A program made the translations under genes and the position numbers. A stretch of DNA of 64,000 nt from Pseudomonas pergaminensis (lineage in GTDB: Bacteria; Pseudomonadota; Gammaproteobacteria; Pseudomonadales; Pseudomonadaceae), in contig NZ_CP078013.2 in assembly GCF_024112395.2 (NCBI RefSeq), forward strand, positions 4,278,001-4,342,000, given 5' to 3'. Positions within the stretch are counted from its first letter, which is position 1, and every line of letters begins with the position of its first letter. The notes below the pieces were generated by a model, which saw only the letters and a list, made by a program, of their open reading frames with translations, was not told the DNA's origin and searched no databases. Below, one piece after another: positions 45,522 to 55,022 of the stretch.

Positions 45522-46832
45522 TCAGTCGGCTTGTGCTGCTTCCGCCGGTTTGACTGCTTCTTCGTAAGAGACCGCTTTATCGGTCACCTTAGCCTTCTGC
45601 AGAACAGTATCCACAACTTGTTCTTCCAGCACAACCGAACGCACTTCGTTCAGTTGCTGATCGTTCTTGTAGTACCAAGCCACAACCTGCTCAGGCTCCT
45701 GGTAGGCCGAGGCCATTTCCTGGATCATTTCGCGAACGCGGTCTTCGTCAGGCTTGAGGTCGAACTGCTTGACCACTTCAGCCACGATCAGGCCCAGCAC
45801 GACGCGGCGCTTGGCTTGCTCTTCGAACAGCTCGGCCGGCAGTTGGTCAGGCTTGATGTTGCCACCAAACTGCTGAACAGCTTGAACGCGCAGGCGATCC
45901 ACTTCGTTGGACAGCAGAGCCTTAGGCACTTCGATCGGGTTGGCGGCCAGCAGACCGTCCATGACCTGGTTCTTGACCTTGGACTTGATGGCCTGACGCA
46001 GCTCGCGCTCCATGTTCTTGCGAACTTCGGTGCGGAAGCCTTCGATACCGGTTTCCTTGATGCCGAATTGGGCGAAGAATTCTTCGTTCAGCTCTGGCAG
46101 CTTAGGCTCGGACACGCTGTTGACGGTCACGGTGAACTCGGCGGCTTTGCCAGCCAGGTCCAGGTTCTGGTAGTCAGCAGGGAAAGTCAGGTTCAGAACG
46201 CGCTCTTCGCCAGCCTTGGCGCCAACCAGGCCGTCTTCGAAGCCCGGGATCATGCGGTTGGAACCCAGCACCAGCTGAGTGCCCTTGGCGGAGCCACCAG
46301 CGAACACTTCGCCGTCAACCTTGCCAACGAAATCGATGTTCAGCTGGTCTTCGTTCTGGGCAGCACGGTCGGCCACTTCGAAACGAGTGTTCTGCTTGCG
46401 CAGGATTTCCAGCATGTTGTCCAGGTCCGAATCAGCCACTTCGGCGCTCAGGCGCTCGATGGCGATACCGTCGAAACCGGCCACTTCAAACTCAGGGAAC
46501 ACTTCGAATACGGCAACGTATTCCAGGTCTTTGCCAGCTTCCAGCGACTTAGGCTCGATCGACGGCGAACCAGCCGGGTTCAGCTTGTGCTCAACGACCG
46601 CTTCGTAGAAAGAAGCCTGGATCACGTCACCCACAGCTTCCTGGCGCGCATCGGCACCAAAACGGCGCTTGATTTCGCTCATTGGCACTTTGCCTGGACG
46701 GAAACCAGCGATCTTGGCCTTTTGGGCAGTCTGCTGCAGACGCTTGTTGACCGCAGTCTCGATGCGCTCAGCCGGCACGGTGATGCTCAGGCGACGCTCG
46801 ATAGCAGTAGTATTTTCAACAGAAACTTGCAT
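45522..46832 (-). CDS. tig: Trigger factor
   Basis: 436-aa ribosome-bound chaperone and prolyl isomerase. Ribosome-docking signature FRPGKVP in [17 protein letters not shown] (about 43-60); FKBP-like domain (about 160-245, with [12 protein letters not shown] and [11 protein letters not shown]); C-terminal helical cradle. The start at 46832 has GAGGA nine bases upstream and gives the family N-terminus MQVSVENT. First protein gene of the block, downstream of the tRNA cluster. Confidence 0.96.
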   Translation of the reverse strand: MQVSVENTTAIERRLSITVPAERIETAVNKRLQQTAQKAKIAGFRPGKVPMSEIKRRFGADARQEAVGDVIQASFYEAVVEHKLNPAGSPSIEPKSLEAGKDLEYVAVFEVFPEFEVAGFDGIAIERLSAEVADSDLDNMLEILRKQNTRFEVADRAAQNEDQLNIDFVGKVDGEVFAGGSAKGTQLVLGSNRMIPGFEDGLVGAKAGEERVLNLTFPADYQNLDLAGKAAEFTVTVNSVSEPKLPELNEEFFAQFGIKETGIEGFRTEVRKNMERELRQAIKSKVKNQVMDGLLAANPIEVPKALLSNEVDRLRVQAVQQFGGNIKPDQLPAELFEEQAKRRVVLGLIVAEVVKQFDLKPDEDRVREMIQEMASAYQEPEQVVAWYYKNDQQLNEVRSVVLEEQVVDTVLQKAKVTDKAVSYEEAVKPAEAAQAD

Positions 46833-47195
46833 GGATATTCCTCGTTGCACAGACGTTAGCCGGCCATTTCCGACCCCAATCAAGGGCATGCATTCTAGTG
46901 GGTCAAACTCAAGAAGTCACCCTACTGGAAATACGCCCGAAAACAGCCGGCAATTTATCGGTACGAAGGCACTGATGCACCCCGCCCCGGTGACAAATAC
47001 AGCCCATCACGCCAGGGCTCTGCGCCGCCCCTTCTATATATAGAAGAAGTCGTCATCCATCTCCCTGACGGCCAACCCCGCAAACAGGGCTGGCTGGCAG
47101 CGCAGCATCATCGAGATACACAAATACGATGAAACGCCCTGCCGTCGCACCCCATTACCTGCAGGCGCTGGATATTTCGAACCGCTAAAACCAAA
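46833..47195. other. Leader region between the tRNA cluster and tig
   Basis: 363 bp with no credible gene. It should carry the tig promoter on the minus strand; a perfect 16-bp palindrome CTTCTATATATAGAAG is at 47031-47046, about 200 bp upstream of tig. A 19-codon plus-strand ORF at 47129 has no ribosome binding site. Confidence 0.5.
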
Positions 47196-47227
47196 AAAGG
47201 CGCCAGACTGTTAAATCTGGCGCCTTT
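47196..47227 (-). terminator. Terminator after the tRNA cluster
   Basis: AAAGGCGCCAGA paired with TCTGGCGCCTTT, followed on the minus strand by TTTTTT. It ends the tRNA transcript. A close copy lies at 47493. Confidence 0.85.
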
Positions 47228-47233
47228 CGAATA

Positions 47234-47310
47234 TGGGGTGGACGAAGGGGATCGAACCCTCGACAACGGGAGTCACAATCCCGTGCTCTACCAACTGAGC
47301 TACGCCCACC
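47234..47310 (-). tRNA. tRNA-His (GTG), copy 2
   Basis: 77 nt including encoded CCA and the G(-1):C73 pair typical of tRNA-His. Anticodon loop TTGTGAC gives GTG. The acceptor, D, anticodon and T arms are all regular. Sequence identical to the copy at 47532-47608. Confidence 0.97.
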
Positions 47311-47389
47311 ATATTGCGTTAACAAAGAAACCAAACCACTTCTTCTTTGTTGAGCCCTACCCTGTTTTTCAACGGGGCCAAGCTTTATT

Positions 47390-47474
47390 TGGTGCGGATG
47401 AAGAGACTCGAACTCTTACGCCTCGCGGCGCTGGAACCTAAATCCAGTGTGTCTACCAATTCCACCACATCCGC
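47390..47474 (-). tRNA. tRNA-Leu (TAG)
   Basis: 85-nt class II tRNA with a long variable arm; 5' GCGGATG pairs with 3' CATCCGC, then ACCA. Anticodon loop TTTAGGT gives TAG. Lies between the two identical tRNA-His genes. Confidence 0.96.
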
Positions 47475-47492
47475 GCTTGAAGCTCTTAAAGC

Positions 47493-47523
47493 AAAGGCGC
47501 CAGACGATTAATCTGGCGCCTTT
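47493..47523 (-). terminator. Hairpin between tRNA-His copy 1 and tRNA-Leu
   Basis: AAAGGCGCCAGA and its inverse with a seven-base loop: the same arms as the terminator at 47196. It lacks the long T run on the minus strand (CTTTGCTTT), so readthrough into tRNA-Leu is likely. Confidence 0.65.
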
Positions 47524-47531
47524 TAAAAATA

Positions 47532-47608
47532 TGGGGTGGACGAAGGGGATCGAACCCTCGACAACGGGAGTCACAATCCCGTGCTCTACCAACTGAGCTA
47601 CGCCCACC
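47532..47608 (-). tRNA. tRNA-His (GTG), copy 1
   Basis: Identical in all 77 positions to the copy at 47234, including the encoded CCA, with the same flanking ATATGG and downstream hairpin. Indicates recent duplication or gene conversion of a tRNA-His plus hairpin unit. Confidence 0.97.
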
Positions 47609-47639
47609 ATATAGCGCTACTTGTGCCAAAGCTGCCTGA

Positions 47640-47716
47640 TGGCGCACCCGGCAGGACTCGAACCTGCGACCATCCGCTTAGAAGGCGGATGCTCTATCCA
47701 GCTGAGCTACGGGCGC
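47640..47716 (-). tRNA. tRNA-Arg (TCT)
   Basis: 77 nt with CCA encoded; 5' GCGCCCG pairs with 3' CGGGTGC (one G-T pair). Anticodon loop CTTCTAA gives TCT. First gene of the minus-strand tRNA cluster. Confidence 0.96.
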
Positions 47717-47995
47717 CTGATTAATCTGTACTCTTGGAGGATTACAAACTAAGTGCTTCCAGCCTTGCAGAACAACACGCCATTCTGCTCGACCTTCTTA
47801 ACCAGTGCTAGGCTGTGCCCGACAAGTGCGACGAATAGTATAGACGCCCTCGAAACCCGTCAAATCTTTTTTGAAAAAAACTGATTTTATTTAAGGGGTT
47901 AGGGCAATTTGCAGACCAAGCGCCTTTGCCCTCACGTCCTGGCATGCGAGAATGCGCGCACTTTTCTTCCCCCTCTCGATGGTTAATCACGCGTA

Positions 47996-48850
47996 ATGAC
48001 TGCACAACTTATCGACGGCAAATCAATCGCCGCCAGCCTGCGCCAGCAGATCGCCAAACGAGTCACCGAGCGCAGCCAGCAAGGCCTGCGCACGCCGGGC
48101 CTCGCGGTGATCCTGGTCGGCAGCGATCCTGCCTCTCAGGTTTATGTCTCGCACAAGCGTAAAGACTGTGAAGAGGTCGGCTTTATTTCCAAGGCCTACG
48201 ACTTGCCTTCCGAGACCACCCAGCAGGCCCTTACCGACCTGATCGACGGCCTCAACGACGATCCGGCGATCGACGGCATCCTGCTCCAATTGCCACTGCC
48301 CGAGCACCTGGACGCCTCCAAACTGCTGGAGCGCATTCGCCCGGACAAGGATGTCGATGGTTTCCACCCTTATAATGTCGGCCGCCTGGCCCAGCGTATC
48401 CCGCTGCTGCGCCCGTGCACCCCGAAAGGCATCATGACCTTGCTGGAAAGCACTGGTGTCGACCTGTACGGCCTCGACGCCGTGGTCGTCGGCGCGTCCA
48501 ACATCGTCGGTCGCCCGATGGCCATGGAACTGCTGCTGGCCGGCTGCACCGTGACCGTCACCCACCGCTTCACCAAGGACCTTGCCGGCCACGTTGGCCG
48601 CGCTGACCTGGTGGTCGTCGCCGCCGGCAAGCCGGGCCTGGTCAAGGGTGAGTGGATCAAGGAAGGCGCCATCGTCATCGACGTAGGCATCAACCGCCAG
48701 GACGACGGCAAGCTGGTCGGCGACGTGGTGTACGAAACCGCCCTGCCCCGCGCCGGCTGGATCACTCCAGTGCCAGGCGGTGTCGGGCCGATGACCCGCG
48801 CCTGCCTGCTTGAGAACACCTTGTACGCCGCCGAAACCCTGCACGATTAA
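47996..48850 (+). CDS. folD: Bifunctional methylenetetrahydrofolate dehydrogenase/cyclohydrolase
   Basis: 284-aa one-carbon enzyme interconverting 5,10-methylene- and 10-formyl-tetrahydrofolate. The catalytic YxxxK is in [21 protein letters not shown] is the family signature, and [17 protein letters not shown] is the NADP Rossmann region with [16 protein letters not shown] near the end. Divergent from the tRNA cluster, as in other Pseudomonas. Confidence 0.95.
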   Translation: MTAQLIDGKSIAASLRQQIAKRVTERSQQGLRTPGLAVILVGSDPASQVYVSHKRKDCEEVGFISKAYDLPSETTQQALTDLIDGLNDDPAIDGILLQLPLPEHLDASKLLERIRPDKDVDGFHPYNVGRLAQRIPLLRPCTPKGIMTLLESTGVDLYGLDAVVVGASNIVGRPMAMELLLAGCTVTVTHRFTKDLAGHVGRADLVVVAAGKPGLVKGEWIKEGAIVIDVGINRQDDGKLVGDVVYETALPRAGWITPVPGGVGPMTRACLLENTLYAAETLHD

Positions 48851-48865
48851 TAACCAGGCGTACTG

Positions 48866-48895
48866 AAAAAGCCCTGCTTTATCGCAGGGCTTTTT
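48866..48895 (+). terminator. Terminator of folD
   Basis: AAAAAGCCCTGC and its exact inverse around a six-base loop, ending in TTTTTATT on the plus strand, 16 bp after the folD stop. Confidence 0.9.
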
Positions 48896-49058
48896 ATTGC
48901 CCGCAATAAAACCTGTTTTTTCTTAGTTTTTAAGCACTTTCGTCCGGTTCTAGAAGAACATTCGACAGTTTCTGATCCATACTCCTAAAATGTAACGGCA
49001 TTTATCAAAAACCCGTTTCCGAACGGTATTTCCTTACTTTTTTAGCGAGTTCATCCGC

Positions 49059-49982
49059 GTGAAAATTCGTCTTTCTATCATCAGCCTATTTTTCGCTTTC
49101 ACAGGCCACTTCGCGCACGCCGCCGAAACCACCCAGGCCCCGCGTGATACGTCCAAGCTGCAAATCGCCTCTGGCAGCGCCATGCTGGTGGATCTGCAGA
49201 CCAACAAGGTCATTTATTCCAGCAACCCGGACGTGGTGGTGCCCATCGCTTCGGTGAGCAAATTAATGACTGGCCTGATCGTGCTCGAAGCCAAGCAGAA
49301 CATGGATGAGTACATCGATATCAACATCACCGACACGCCGGAAATGAAAGGCGTGTTTTCGCGCGTGAAGATCGGCAGCCAGATGCCGCGCAAGGAAATG
49401 CTGCTGATCGCCCTGATGTCCTCGGAAAACCGCGCCGCCGCGAGCCTGGCCCACCACTATCCGGGTGGTTATGCAGCCTTCATCGCCGCGATGAACGCCA
49501 AGGCCAAGGCGCTGGGCATGACCAGCACGCATTATGTCGAACCCACGGGCCTGTCGATCCACAACGTGTCCACCGCCCGCGACCTGAGCAAATTGTTGGC
49601 CGCCGCGCGTCACTACCCGTTGCTGAGCCAACTGAGCACCACCAAGGAAAAGACTGTGTCGTTCCGCAAGCCCAACTACACCCTGGGCTTCTCTAACACG
49701 GACCACCTGATCAACCGCGCCAACTGGGACATCAAGCTGACCAAGACCGGCTTCACCAACCAGGCCGGCCACTGCCTGGTGCTGGTGACCAGCATGGGCA
49801 ACCGTCCGGTGTCGCTGGTGATCCTGGATGCCTTTGGCAAATTCACTCACTTTGCCGATGCCAGCCGCATTCGCAACTGGGTCGAGACCGGCAAAAGCGG
49901 TTCGGTGCCGGATGTGGCGTTGCGCTACAAGGCTGACAAGAACCTGAAAAACCGTCCTAACGCCGCCGAAGTACGTCGCTGA
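49059..49982 (+). CDS. pbpG: D-alanyl-D-alanine endopeptidase (PBP7)
   Basis: 307 aa from a GTG start. Signal peptide (about 1-21, ending AHA). Low-molecular-mass PBP motifs: SxxK is S65-V-S-K68 (IASVSKLM), SxN is S122-E-N124, KTG at 229-231 (KTGFTNQAG). Cleaves peptidoglycan cross-links in the periplasm. The 208-bp gap to folD is AT-rich and should contain its promoter. Confidence 0.93.
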   Translation: MKIRLSIISLFFAFTGHFAHAAETTQAPRDTSKLQIASGSAMLVDLQTNKVIYSSNPDVVVPIASVSKLMTGLIVLEAKQNMDEYIDINITDTPEMKGVFSRVKIGSQMPRKEMLLIALMSSENRAAASLAHHYPGGYAAFIAAMNAKAKALGMTSTHYVEPTGLSIHNVSTARDLSKLLAAARHYPLLSQLSTTKEKTVSFRKPNYTLGFSNTDHLINRANWDIKLTKTGFTNQAGHCLVLVTSMGNRPVSLVILDAFGKFTHFADASRIRNWVETGKSGSVPDVALRYKADKNLKNRPNAAEVRR

Positions 49983-50006
49983 TCACACACTGATGCAGGA
50001 GCTGGC

Positions 50007-50098
50007 GTGTGTGGGAGCTGGCTTGCCTGCGATCGCATCACTGCGGTGTAACTGGAACACCGCAGTGCCTGCATCGCGGGCAAGCCCGGCCCCCACAC
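50007..50098. repeat. REPIN
   Basis: GTGTGGGAGCTGGCTTGCCT on the left and the inverse-type GCGGGCAAGCCCGGCCCCCACAC on the right, separated by about 45 bp that itself contains the hairpin ACTGCGGTGT/ACACCGCAGT. A CGCTCCCACAC remnant follows at about 50104. Confidence 0.75.
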
Positions 50099-50133
50099 AA
50101 CCCCGCTCCCACACTGGAGCGTTGGTGTGTTGT

Positions 50134-50796
50134 TTACTTGCGTTCCGCCAGCACCTTCAGCGCCTGCGCCGCCGCGCGCTCCTGCCCCGCCTGGCCCGTC
50201 GCGTTGGCCGCATCCCGCCAGCGCTGCGCGTCCACATTCGCCGGCAACTGGCTCGGGCGCTGGGTGAGGATCGCCCAACTTCCGGCGCTGTTCCACTTTG
50301 ACTCAAAGTCGCTGAAGCTCATCAACAACCGCCGGTCCATGCCCGAGCGCAGCAACACCGTGCTTTTCTGTTGATTGAAACCCACCACAACCACGTAGCG
50401 CGCGTCCGACCACAGCCCGCCGCCGATTCGCGCCATCACTGGATAACCCGCCGCCACCTGTGCCAGCACCGCTGTCAGCTTGGCGTCCACCGGGTACACC
50501 ATCAGCCCGTACTCGCGCGCCAGCACCTGCATGTTGCGCTCAAGGTCCGCTTCGCCGCCCGGCAGGTGCAGCGGCTTATCCAGCAACCCCGGTGTCATGA
50601 CAATGCCTTGTTGCGACAGCATGCTGGCTAATGCCGTAGGACCGCTCTGATAAGCCTCGCTGCGAAACGTCGGCACGCCATTGAGTTCGACACGTTCCGG
50701 CAGGCCCGCCAGTTTCGACGGCGTCGCGGAACAGGCCGCAAGCCCCAGGGCGCAGGCCAATAGAACGGATGTTTTAAGGTTCGACCGTAACCGCAA
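50134..50796 (-). CDS. C39-peptidase-fold lipoprotein lacking catalytic Cys and His
   Basis: 220 aa. Lipoprotein signal (lipobox LAAC, C22). The body resembles the C39 papain-like fold: YQSGPTALASML aligns with the YQCGPAAL motif of C39 proteases, but the nucleophile Cys is Ser (codon AGC), and ARYVVVVGFN aligns with the HYVVVxG motif with Arg in place of His. It is thus predicted to be inactive as a protease. Such proteins often act as binding or scaffolding modules; no partner is evident. Confidence 0.72.
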   Translation of the reverse strand: MRLRSNLKTSVLLACALGLAACSATPSKLAGLPERVELNGVPTFRSEAYQSGPTALASMLSQQGIVMTPGLLDKPLHLPGGEADLERNMQVLAREYGLMVYPVDAKLTAVLAQVAAGYPVMARIGGGLWSDARYVVVVGFNQQKSTVLLRSGMDRRLLMSFSDFESKWNSAGSWAILTQRPSQLPANVDAQRWRDAANATGQAGQERAAAQALKVLAERK

Positions 50797-51006
50797 TTTT
50801 CTACTCTCTTGATCAACTGCCGGTAAGGGCCTTGATCATAGGACGCCCGGCCACGTGGGTATAGCCCGCGGGCTTAGTAAAGGGAATGGATAGAGCAAAG
50901 AAGTTGGAAGGACACGACCATTGGTCAATAGCAGGCAACGGTCAGGTAGCTAGACTGTCCATTGAGAAGACTGTGTGTGCCCCGGACGGGGCGAAAGGAG
51001 GCCCGA
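50797..51006. other. Intergenic gap before the 53-aa membrane protein
   Basis: 210 bp. Contains an ORF-like frame from 50886 that is only a shadow of the small gene. Nothing else is apparent. Confidence 0.4.
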
Positions 51007-51168
51007 ATGAGCCTTGCAACAACGATTTTCCTATTGATCTGCGGTTGGCTGGCGGTTGCCGGCGCCATGTTGTGGGGGGTGTTGCGCATAACCCGCCGGC
51101 ACCATCACCCCCACGTCAAACCCGCTGCACCTGCCAAGCCCCATAAGGCGGCAGTGCATCACGCCTAG
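51007..51168 (+). CDS. 53-aa single-pass membrane protein
   Basis: ATG 51007 preceded by a perfect AGGAGG seven bases upstream. Residues about 5-25 (TIFLLICGWLAVAGAMLWGV) form one transmembrane helix, then RITRRHHHPH and a Lys/Ala/Pro/His tail. An N-terminal extension to 50962 is not supported. Function unknown; histidine clusters could bind metal. It overlaps by 4 bp the 3' end of the next, convergent gene. Confidence 0.75.
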   Translation: MSLATTIFLLICGWLAVAGAMLWGVLRITRRHHHPHVKPAAPAKPHKAAVHHA

Positions 51169-51605
51169 CCAGGCATGCAATTGAAGTCCTGAGTCGCCGC
51201 GACTTCCTTGCCGTGGCCATCCATCAAGGCGGCGCGCACGGTGGTGCCGAGGCTGGATTCCACCAGGGTGTAGTGCTCACCCGCCTTGAAGTGCTTGTAT
51301 TCGACGCGACCCTGGCAGTCCTGCTGGTTGTCGTCGCCCGGTTCTTCTTCGAACAGCGTTACATCCAAGCGATGGTCGCCCGGCGGCACTTCAAAAAAGC
51401 GCCCGTCATCCACGCGCTTGCCGTCTACACGCTCGGCCATCAGGTCGTTCGGTGCTTCTTCTTTCAGACCGATCCACGCTTCGCTCGGGTCAGCCTTGGG
51501 GATCGGGCCGGCGCACGCCGACAACAACAGCACGGCACCGAGGGCGGGAATCAACAGCAGTGGTTTGAGTGAAATGGTTTTGAGTGACTGGGTTTTGAGT
51601 GACAT
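51165..51605 (-). CDS. Small periplasmic lipoprotein of unknown function
   Basis: 146 aa from ATG 51605. Lipobox LLSAC (C32) with an N-terminus built on a repeated SLKT unit (TQSLKTISLKP). The mature part contains VPPGDHRLDVTLFEEEPGD and HFKAGEHYTLVES, typical of a beta-rich domain. A longer frame to 51674 has no similarity. No known motif; probably outer or inner-membrane anchored. Confidence 0.72.
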   Translation of the reverse strand: MSLKTQSLKTISLKPLLLIPALGAVLLLSACAGPIPKADPSEAWIGLKEEAPNDLMAERVDGKRVDDGRFFEVPPGDHRLDVTLFEEEPGDDNQQDCQGRVEYKHFKAGEHYTLVESSLGTTVRAALMDGHGKEVAATQDFNCMPG

Positions 51606-51800
51606 GGCAGGGCTCCAAAGCAGGACATGTGTCCGATGGGTTACAAGCTTGGGGAGCAGACCTGTGTAGAACAAATGAATACATATGAAACGATCTTCAG
51701 CGCCTACCTAAATGTTCCTTCACCTGGCTGAAAGGTGCGTGTTAGGTGGGTCGCGTGAGACTGCCGGGGTTTGCAATCCTGCTCCTCTGGAGGTTCACGC
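51606..51800. other. Promoter region of the RND efflux operon
   Basis: 195 bp. GGAGG seven bases before the RND start is clear. An 18-codon ORF at 51676 has no ribosome binding site. No regulator gene adjoins the operon. Confidence 0.4.
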
Positions 51801-54800
51801 ATGCTCGGGCTGGTAAAGACCGCACTGCAAAAGCCGTACACGTTTATCGTGTTGGCCATATTCATCTGCATCATCGGGCCGATGGCGGCCCTGCGTACCC
51901 CCACTGACGTTTTCCCGGATATCGGCATCCCCGTGGTCGCCGTGGTGTGGCAATACAACGGCCTGTCGCCGGACGCCATGGCCGGTCGGGTGATCTACAC
52001 CTACGAACGCTCCCTGAGCACCACCGTCAACGACATCGAACACATCGAATCGCAATCGCTGCCCGGCATGGGCATCGTGAAAATCTTTTTCCAGCCTGGC
52101 GTGGATATCCGCACCGCCAACGCCCAGGTGACGGCGGTGTCACAAACCGTACTCAAGCAAATGCCCCCGGGCATCACGCCGCCGCTGATCCTCAACTACA
52201 GCGCCTCGACGGTGCCGATCCTGCAGATGGCGTTCTCCAGCCCGAGCCTCTCGGAAGCGAAGATCCGCGACCTGGTGCAGAACAATATCCGCCTGCCGCT
52301 GAGCGCCCTGCCCGGCCTGGCCATGCCCACGCCCATGGGCGGCAAGCAACGCCAGATCACCCTCGACCTCGACCCGCAGGCGCTCGCCGCCAAAGGCTTG
52401 TCGGCCCAGGACGTGGGCAATGCCCTGGCGTTGCAGAACCAGATCATCCCGGTGGGCACCGCCAAACTAGGCCCGAACGAATACACGATCCTGCTCAACA
52501 ACAGCCCCAAGGCCATCGATGAACTCAACGACCTGCCGATCAAGACCGTCGACGGTGCGCTGATCACCATCGGCCAAGTGGCCCACGTACGCGATGGTTC
52601 GCCGCCGCAGACCAATATCGTGCGCGTCGACGGCCACCGCGCGGTACTGATGCCGGCGCTGAAAAACGGCAGCATCTCGACCCTGTCGATCATCGACGGC
52701 ATCCGCCAGATGCTGCCGCGCATCAATGAAACCCTGCCGCCGTCGCTGAAGACTTCGCTGCTCGGCGACGCCTCGGTGTTCGTCAAGCAATCGGTGGGCA
52801 GCGTGGCCCAGGAAGGCATCATCGCCGCGTTGCTGACCAGCGCGATGATCCTGCTGTTCCTCGGCAGTTGGCGTTCGACATTGATCATCGCCGCCTCGAT
52901 TCCGCTGGCCGTGCTGTCGGCCATCGCGCTGCTGGCGGTCAGCGGGCAAACCCTCAACGTGATGACCCTCGGCGGGCTGGCGTTGGCGGTGGGGATCCTG
53001 GTGGACGACGCCACGGTGACCATCGAAAACATCAACTGGCACCTGGAGCAAGGCAAGGCGGTGAAGACTGCGATCCTCGACGGTGCCGCGCAAATTGTCG
53101 GGCCGGCGTTCGTCTCGCTGCTGTGTATCTGCATCGTGTTCGTGCCGATGTTTTTGCTGCAAGGCATCGCCGGCTACCTGTTCCGGCCGATGGCCCTGGC
53201 GGTGATCTTTGCCATGGCCAGCTCCTTCATCCTTTCGCGTACGCTGGTGCCGACCCTGGCGATGTTCCTGCTCAAGCCGCACATGCCCGAGGCCGGTGCA
53301 GGGCATCATCCGGAAGATGCGTTCATCAACCACCACGAGGGCGAGCAGCACACAACACCACGCAACGCGGTGCTGCAATCGGTGCTGAATTTCCAGCAAG
53401 GTTTCGAGCGCCACTTCTCGAATATCCGTGACACCTACCACGGCCTGCTGACCCTGGCCCTGGGCAACCGCAAGGGTTTTATCGTCGGTTTCCTGGCCTG
53501 TGTCCTGGCGTCCTTCCTGCTGTTGCCCAGCCTGGGCCAAGACTTCTTCCCGGCCACCGATGCAGGCGCCCTGGCCCTTCACGTGCGTTTGCCACTGGGC
53601 ACGCGTATCGAAGAAAGCGCCGCCGCCTTCGACCGCATCGAAGCGCGGATTCGTGAAGTCATTCCCGCCGAAGAGCTGGACACCATCGTCGATAACATTG
53701 GCATCCCGCTCAGCGGCATCGACATGGCCTACAGCAGCAGCGGCACCATCGGCCCGCAGGACGGCGATATCCAGGTCACCCTGAAAAAAGACCACGCCCC
53801 CACCGCCGACTACGTGAAAAAACTGCGCGAAGCCTTGCCGCAAAGTTTCCCCGGCAGCCACTTCGCCTTCCTGCCGGCGGACATCAGCAGCCAGATCCTC
53901 AACTTTGGCGCCCCGGCCCCGTTGGACGTGAAAATCTCCGGGCGCAGCGATGAAGAAAACCGTGCCTATGCGGTGGAGCTTGAGCGTCGCTTGCAGCACG
54001 TACCGGGCATTGCCGACCTGCGTATCCAGCAGTCCACCGGCTACCCGTCGCTGCAGGTGAACGTCGACCGCATGCGCGCCAATGGCCTAGGCATCACCGA
54101 GCGTGACGTGACCAACAGCATGGTCGCCTCCCTCGCCGGCAGCTCCCAGGTGGCGCCAACCTTCTGGCTCAATCCGGCCAACGGCGTGTCCTACTCCATC
54201 GTAGCGGCGACGCCGCAATACCGCCTCGACAGCCTGCCCTCACTGGAAGCCCTGCCGGTAACCGGCGCTGACGGTCAGTCGCAGATCCTGGGCGGCGTGG
54301 CGACTATTGCCCGCGTGCAAAGCCCGGCGGTGGTCACCCACTACAACATCGAACCGACCCTGGACCTGTACGCCAACGTGCAAGGCCGCGACCTCGGCGG
54401 CGTGGCCCGCGACGTGCAAAAAGTGCTGGACGACACCGCATCCATGCGCCCCAAAGGCGCGGTGATCAGCCTGCATGGGCAGATCGACGCGCTGCATGAA
54501 GCCTTCAGCGGCCTGAGCTTCGGCCTGCTCGGTGCGGTGGTGCTGATCTACCTGCTGATCGTGGTCAACTTCCAGTCGTGGGTCGACCCGTTCGTGATCA
54601 TCACTGCTTTGCCGGCGGCCCTGGCGGGGATTGTGTGGATGCTGTTTCTCAGCGGCACGTCCTTGTCGGTGCCCGCCTTGACCGGCGCGATCCTGTGCAT
54701 GGGCGTCGCCACCGCCAACTCGATCCTGGTGGTGAGCTTCTGCCGTGAACGCCTGGCCGAACATGGTGATGCACTGAAGGCCGCCCTTGAAGCCGGTTAC

Positions 54801-55022
54801 ACGCGCTTCCGCCCGGTGTGCATGACCGCCCTGGCGATGATCATCGGCATGTTGCCCCTGGCGATTTCCGAAGAGCAGAACGCCCCGCTCGGCCGCGCCG
54901 TGATCGGCGGCCTGATCCTCGCCACCACCGCCACCCTGTCGTTTGTCCCCGTGGTCTTCAGCCTGGTCCACGGTCGTCACCCTACTCGCGCAACTGCTGG
55001 AGAAACGTCTCATGTCGTCTGA
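51801..55022 (+). CDS. RND efflux transporter, inner-membrane permease
   Basis: 1073 aa with the AcrB/MexF layout: a first helix (about 10-30), a large periplasmic loop, a helix bundle with the proton-relay acidic pair GILVDDATVTIEN in the fourth helix region, a second periplasmic loop and a closing helix bundle. TPTDVFPDIGIPVVAV is the RND family N-terminal signature. The ATG at 51801 has GGAGG; MQSCSSGG- upstream is rejected. First gene of an RND-MFP-OMF operon with an 11-bp overlap into the next gene. Substrate unknown; no adjacent regulator. Confidence 0.92.
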   Translation: MLGLVKTALQKPYTFIVLAIFICIIGPMAALRTPTDVFPDIGIPVVAVVWQYNGLSPDAMAGRVIYTYERSLSTTVNDIEHIESQSLPGMGIVKIFFQPGVDIRTANAQVTAVSQTVLKQMPPGITPPLILNYSASTVPILQMAFSSPSLSEAKIRDLVQNNIRLPLSALPGLAMPTPMGGKQRQITLDLDPQALAAKGLSAQDVGNALALQNQIIPVGTAKLGPNEYTILLNNSPKAIDELNDLPIKTVDGALITIGQVAHVRDGSPPQTNIVRVDGHRAVLMPALKNGSISTLSIIDGIRQMLPRINETLPPSLKTSLLGDASVFVKQSVGSVAQEGIIAALLTSAMILLFLGSWRSTLIIAASIPLAVLSAIALLAVSGQTLNVMTLGGLALAVGILVDDATVTIENINWHLEQGKAVKTAILDGAAQIVGPAFVSLLCICIVFVPMFLLQGIAGYLFRPMALAVIFAMASSFILSRTLVPTLAMFLLKPHMPEAGAGHHPEDAFINHHEGEQHTTPRNAVLQSVLNFQQGFERHFSNIRDTYHGLLTLALGNRKGFIVGFLACVLASFLLLPSLGQDFFPATDAGALALHVRLPLGTRIEESAAAFDRIEARIREVIPAEELDTIVDNIGIPLSGIDMAYSSSGTIGPQDGDIQVTLKKDHAPTADYVKKLREALPQSFPGSHFAFLPADISSQILNFGAPAPLDVKISGRSDEENRAYAVELERRLQHVPGIADLRIQQSTGYPSLQVNVDRMRANGLGITERDVTNSMVASLAGSSQVAPTFWLNPANGVSYSIVAATPQYRLDSLPSLEALPVTGADGQSQILGGVATIARVQSPAVVTHYNIEPTLDLYANVQGRDLGGVARDVQKVLDDTASMRPKGAVISLHGQIDALHEAFSGLSFGLLGAVVLIYLLIVVNFQSWVDPFVIITALPAALAGIVWMLFLSGTSLSVPALTGAILCMGVATANSILVVSFCRERLAEHGDALKAALEAGYTRFRPVCMTALAMIIGMLPLAISEEQNAPLGRAVIGGLILATTATLSFVPVVFSLVHGRHPTRATAGETSHVV

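Noticed and set aside
47129..47188. 19-codon ORF between the tRNA cluster and tig
   Set aside because: No ribosome binding site upstream of the ATG.
50007..50098. CRISPR-like repeat or attachment site
   Set aside because: The repeats are inverted, single and match the REP type found at other intergenic sites.
51676..51732. 18-codon ORF in the gap before the RND operon
   Set aside because: No ribosome binding site and no compositional support.
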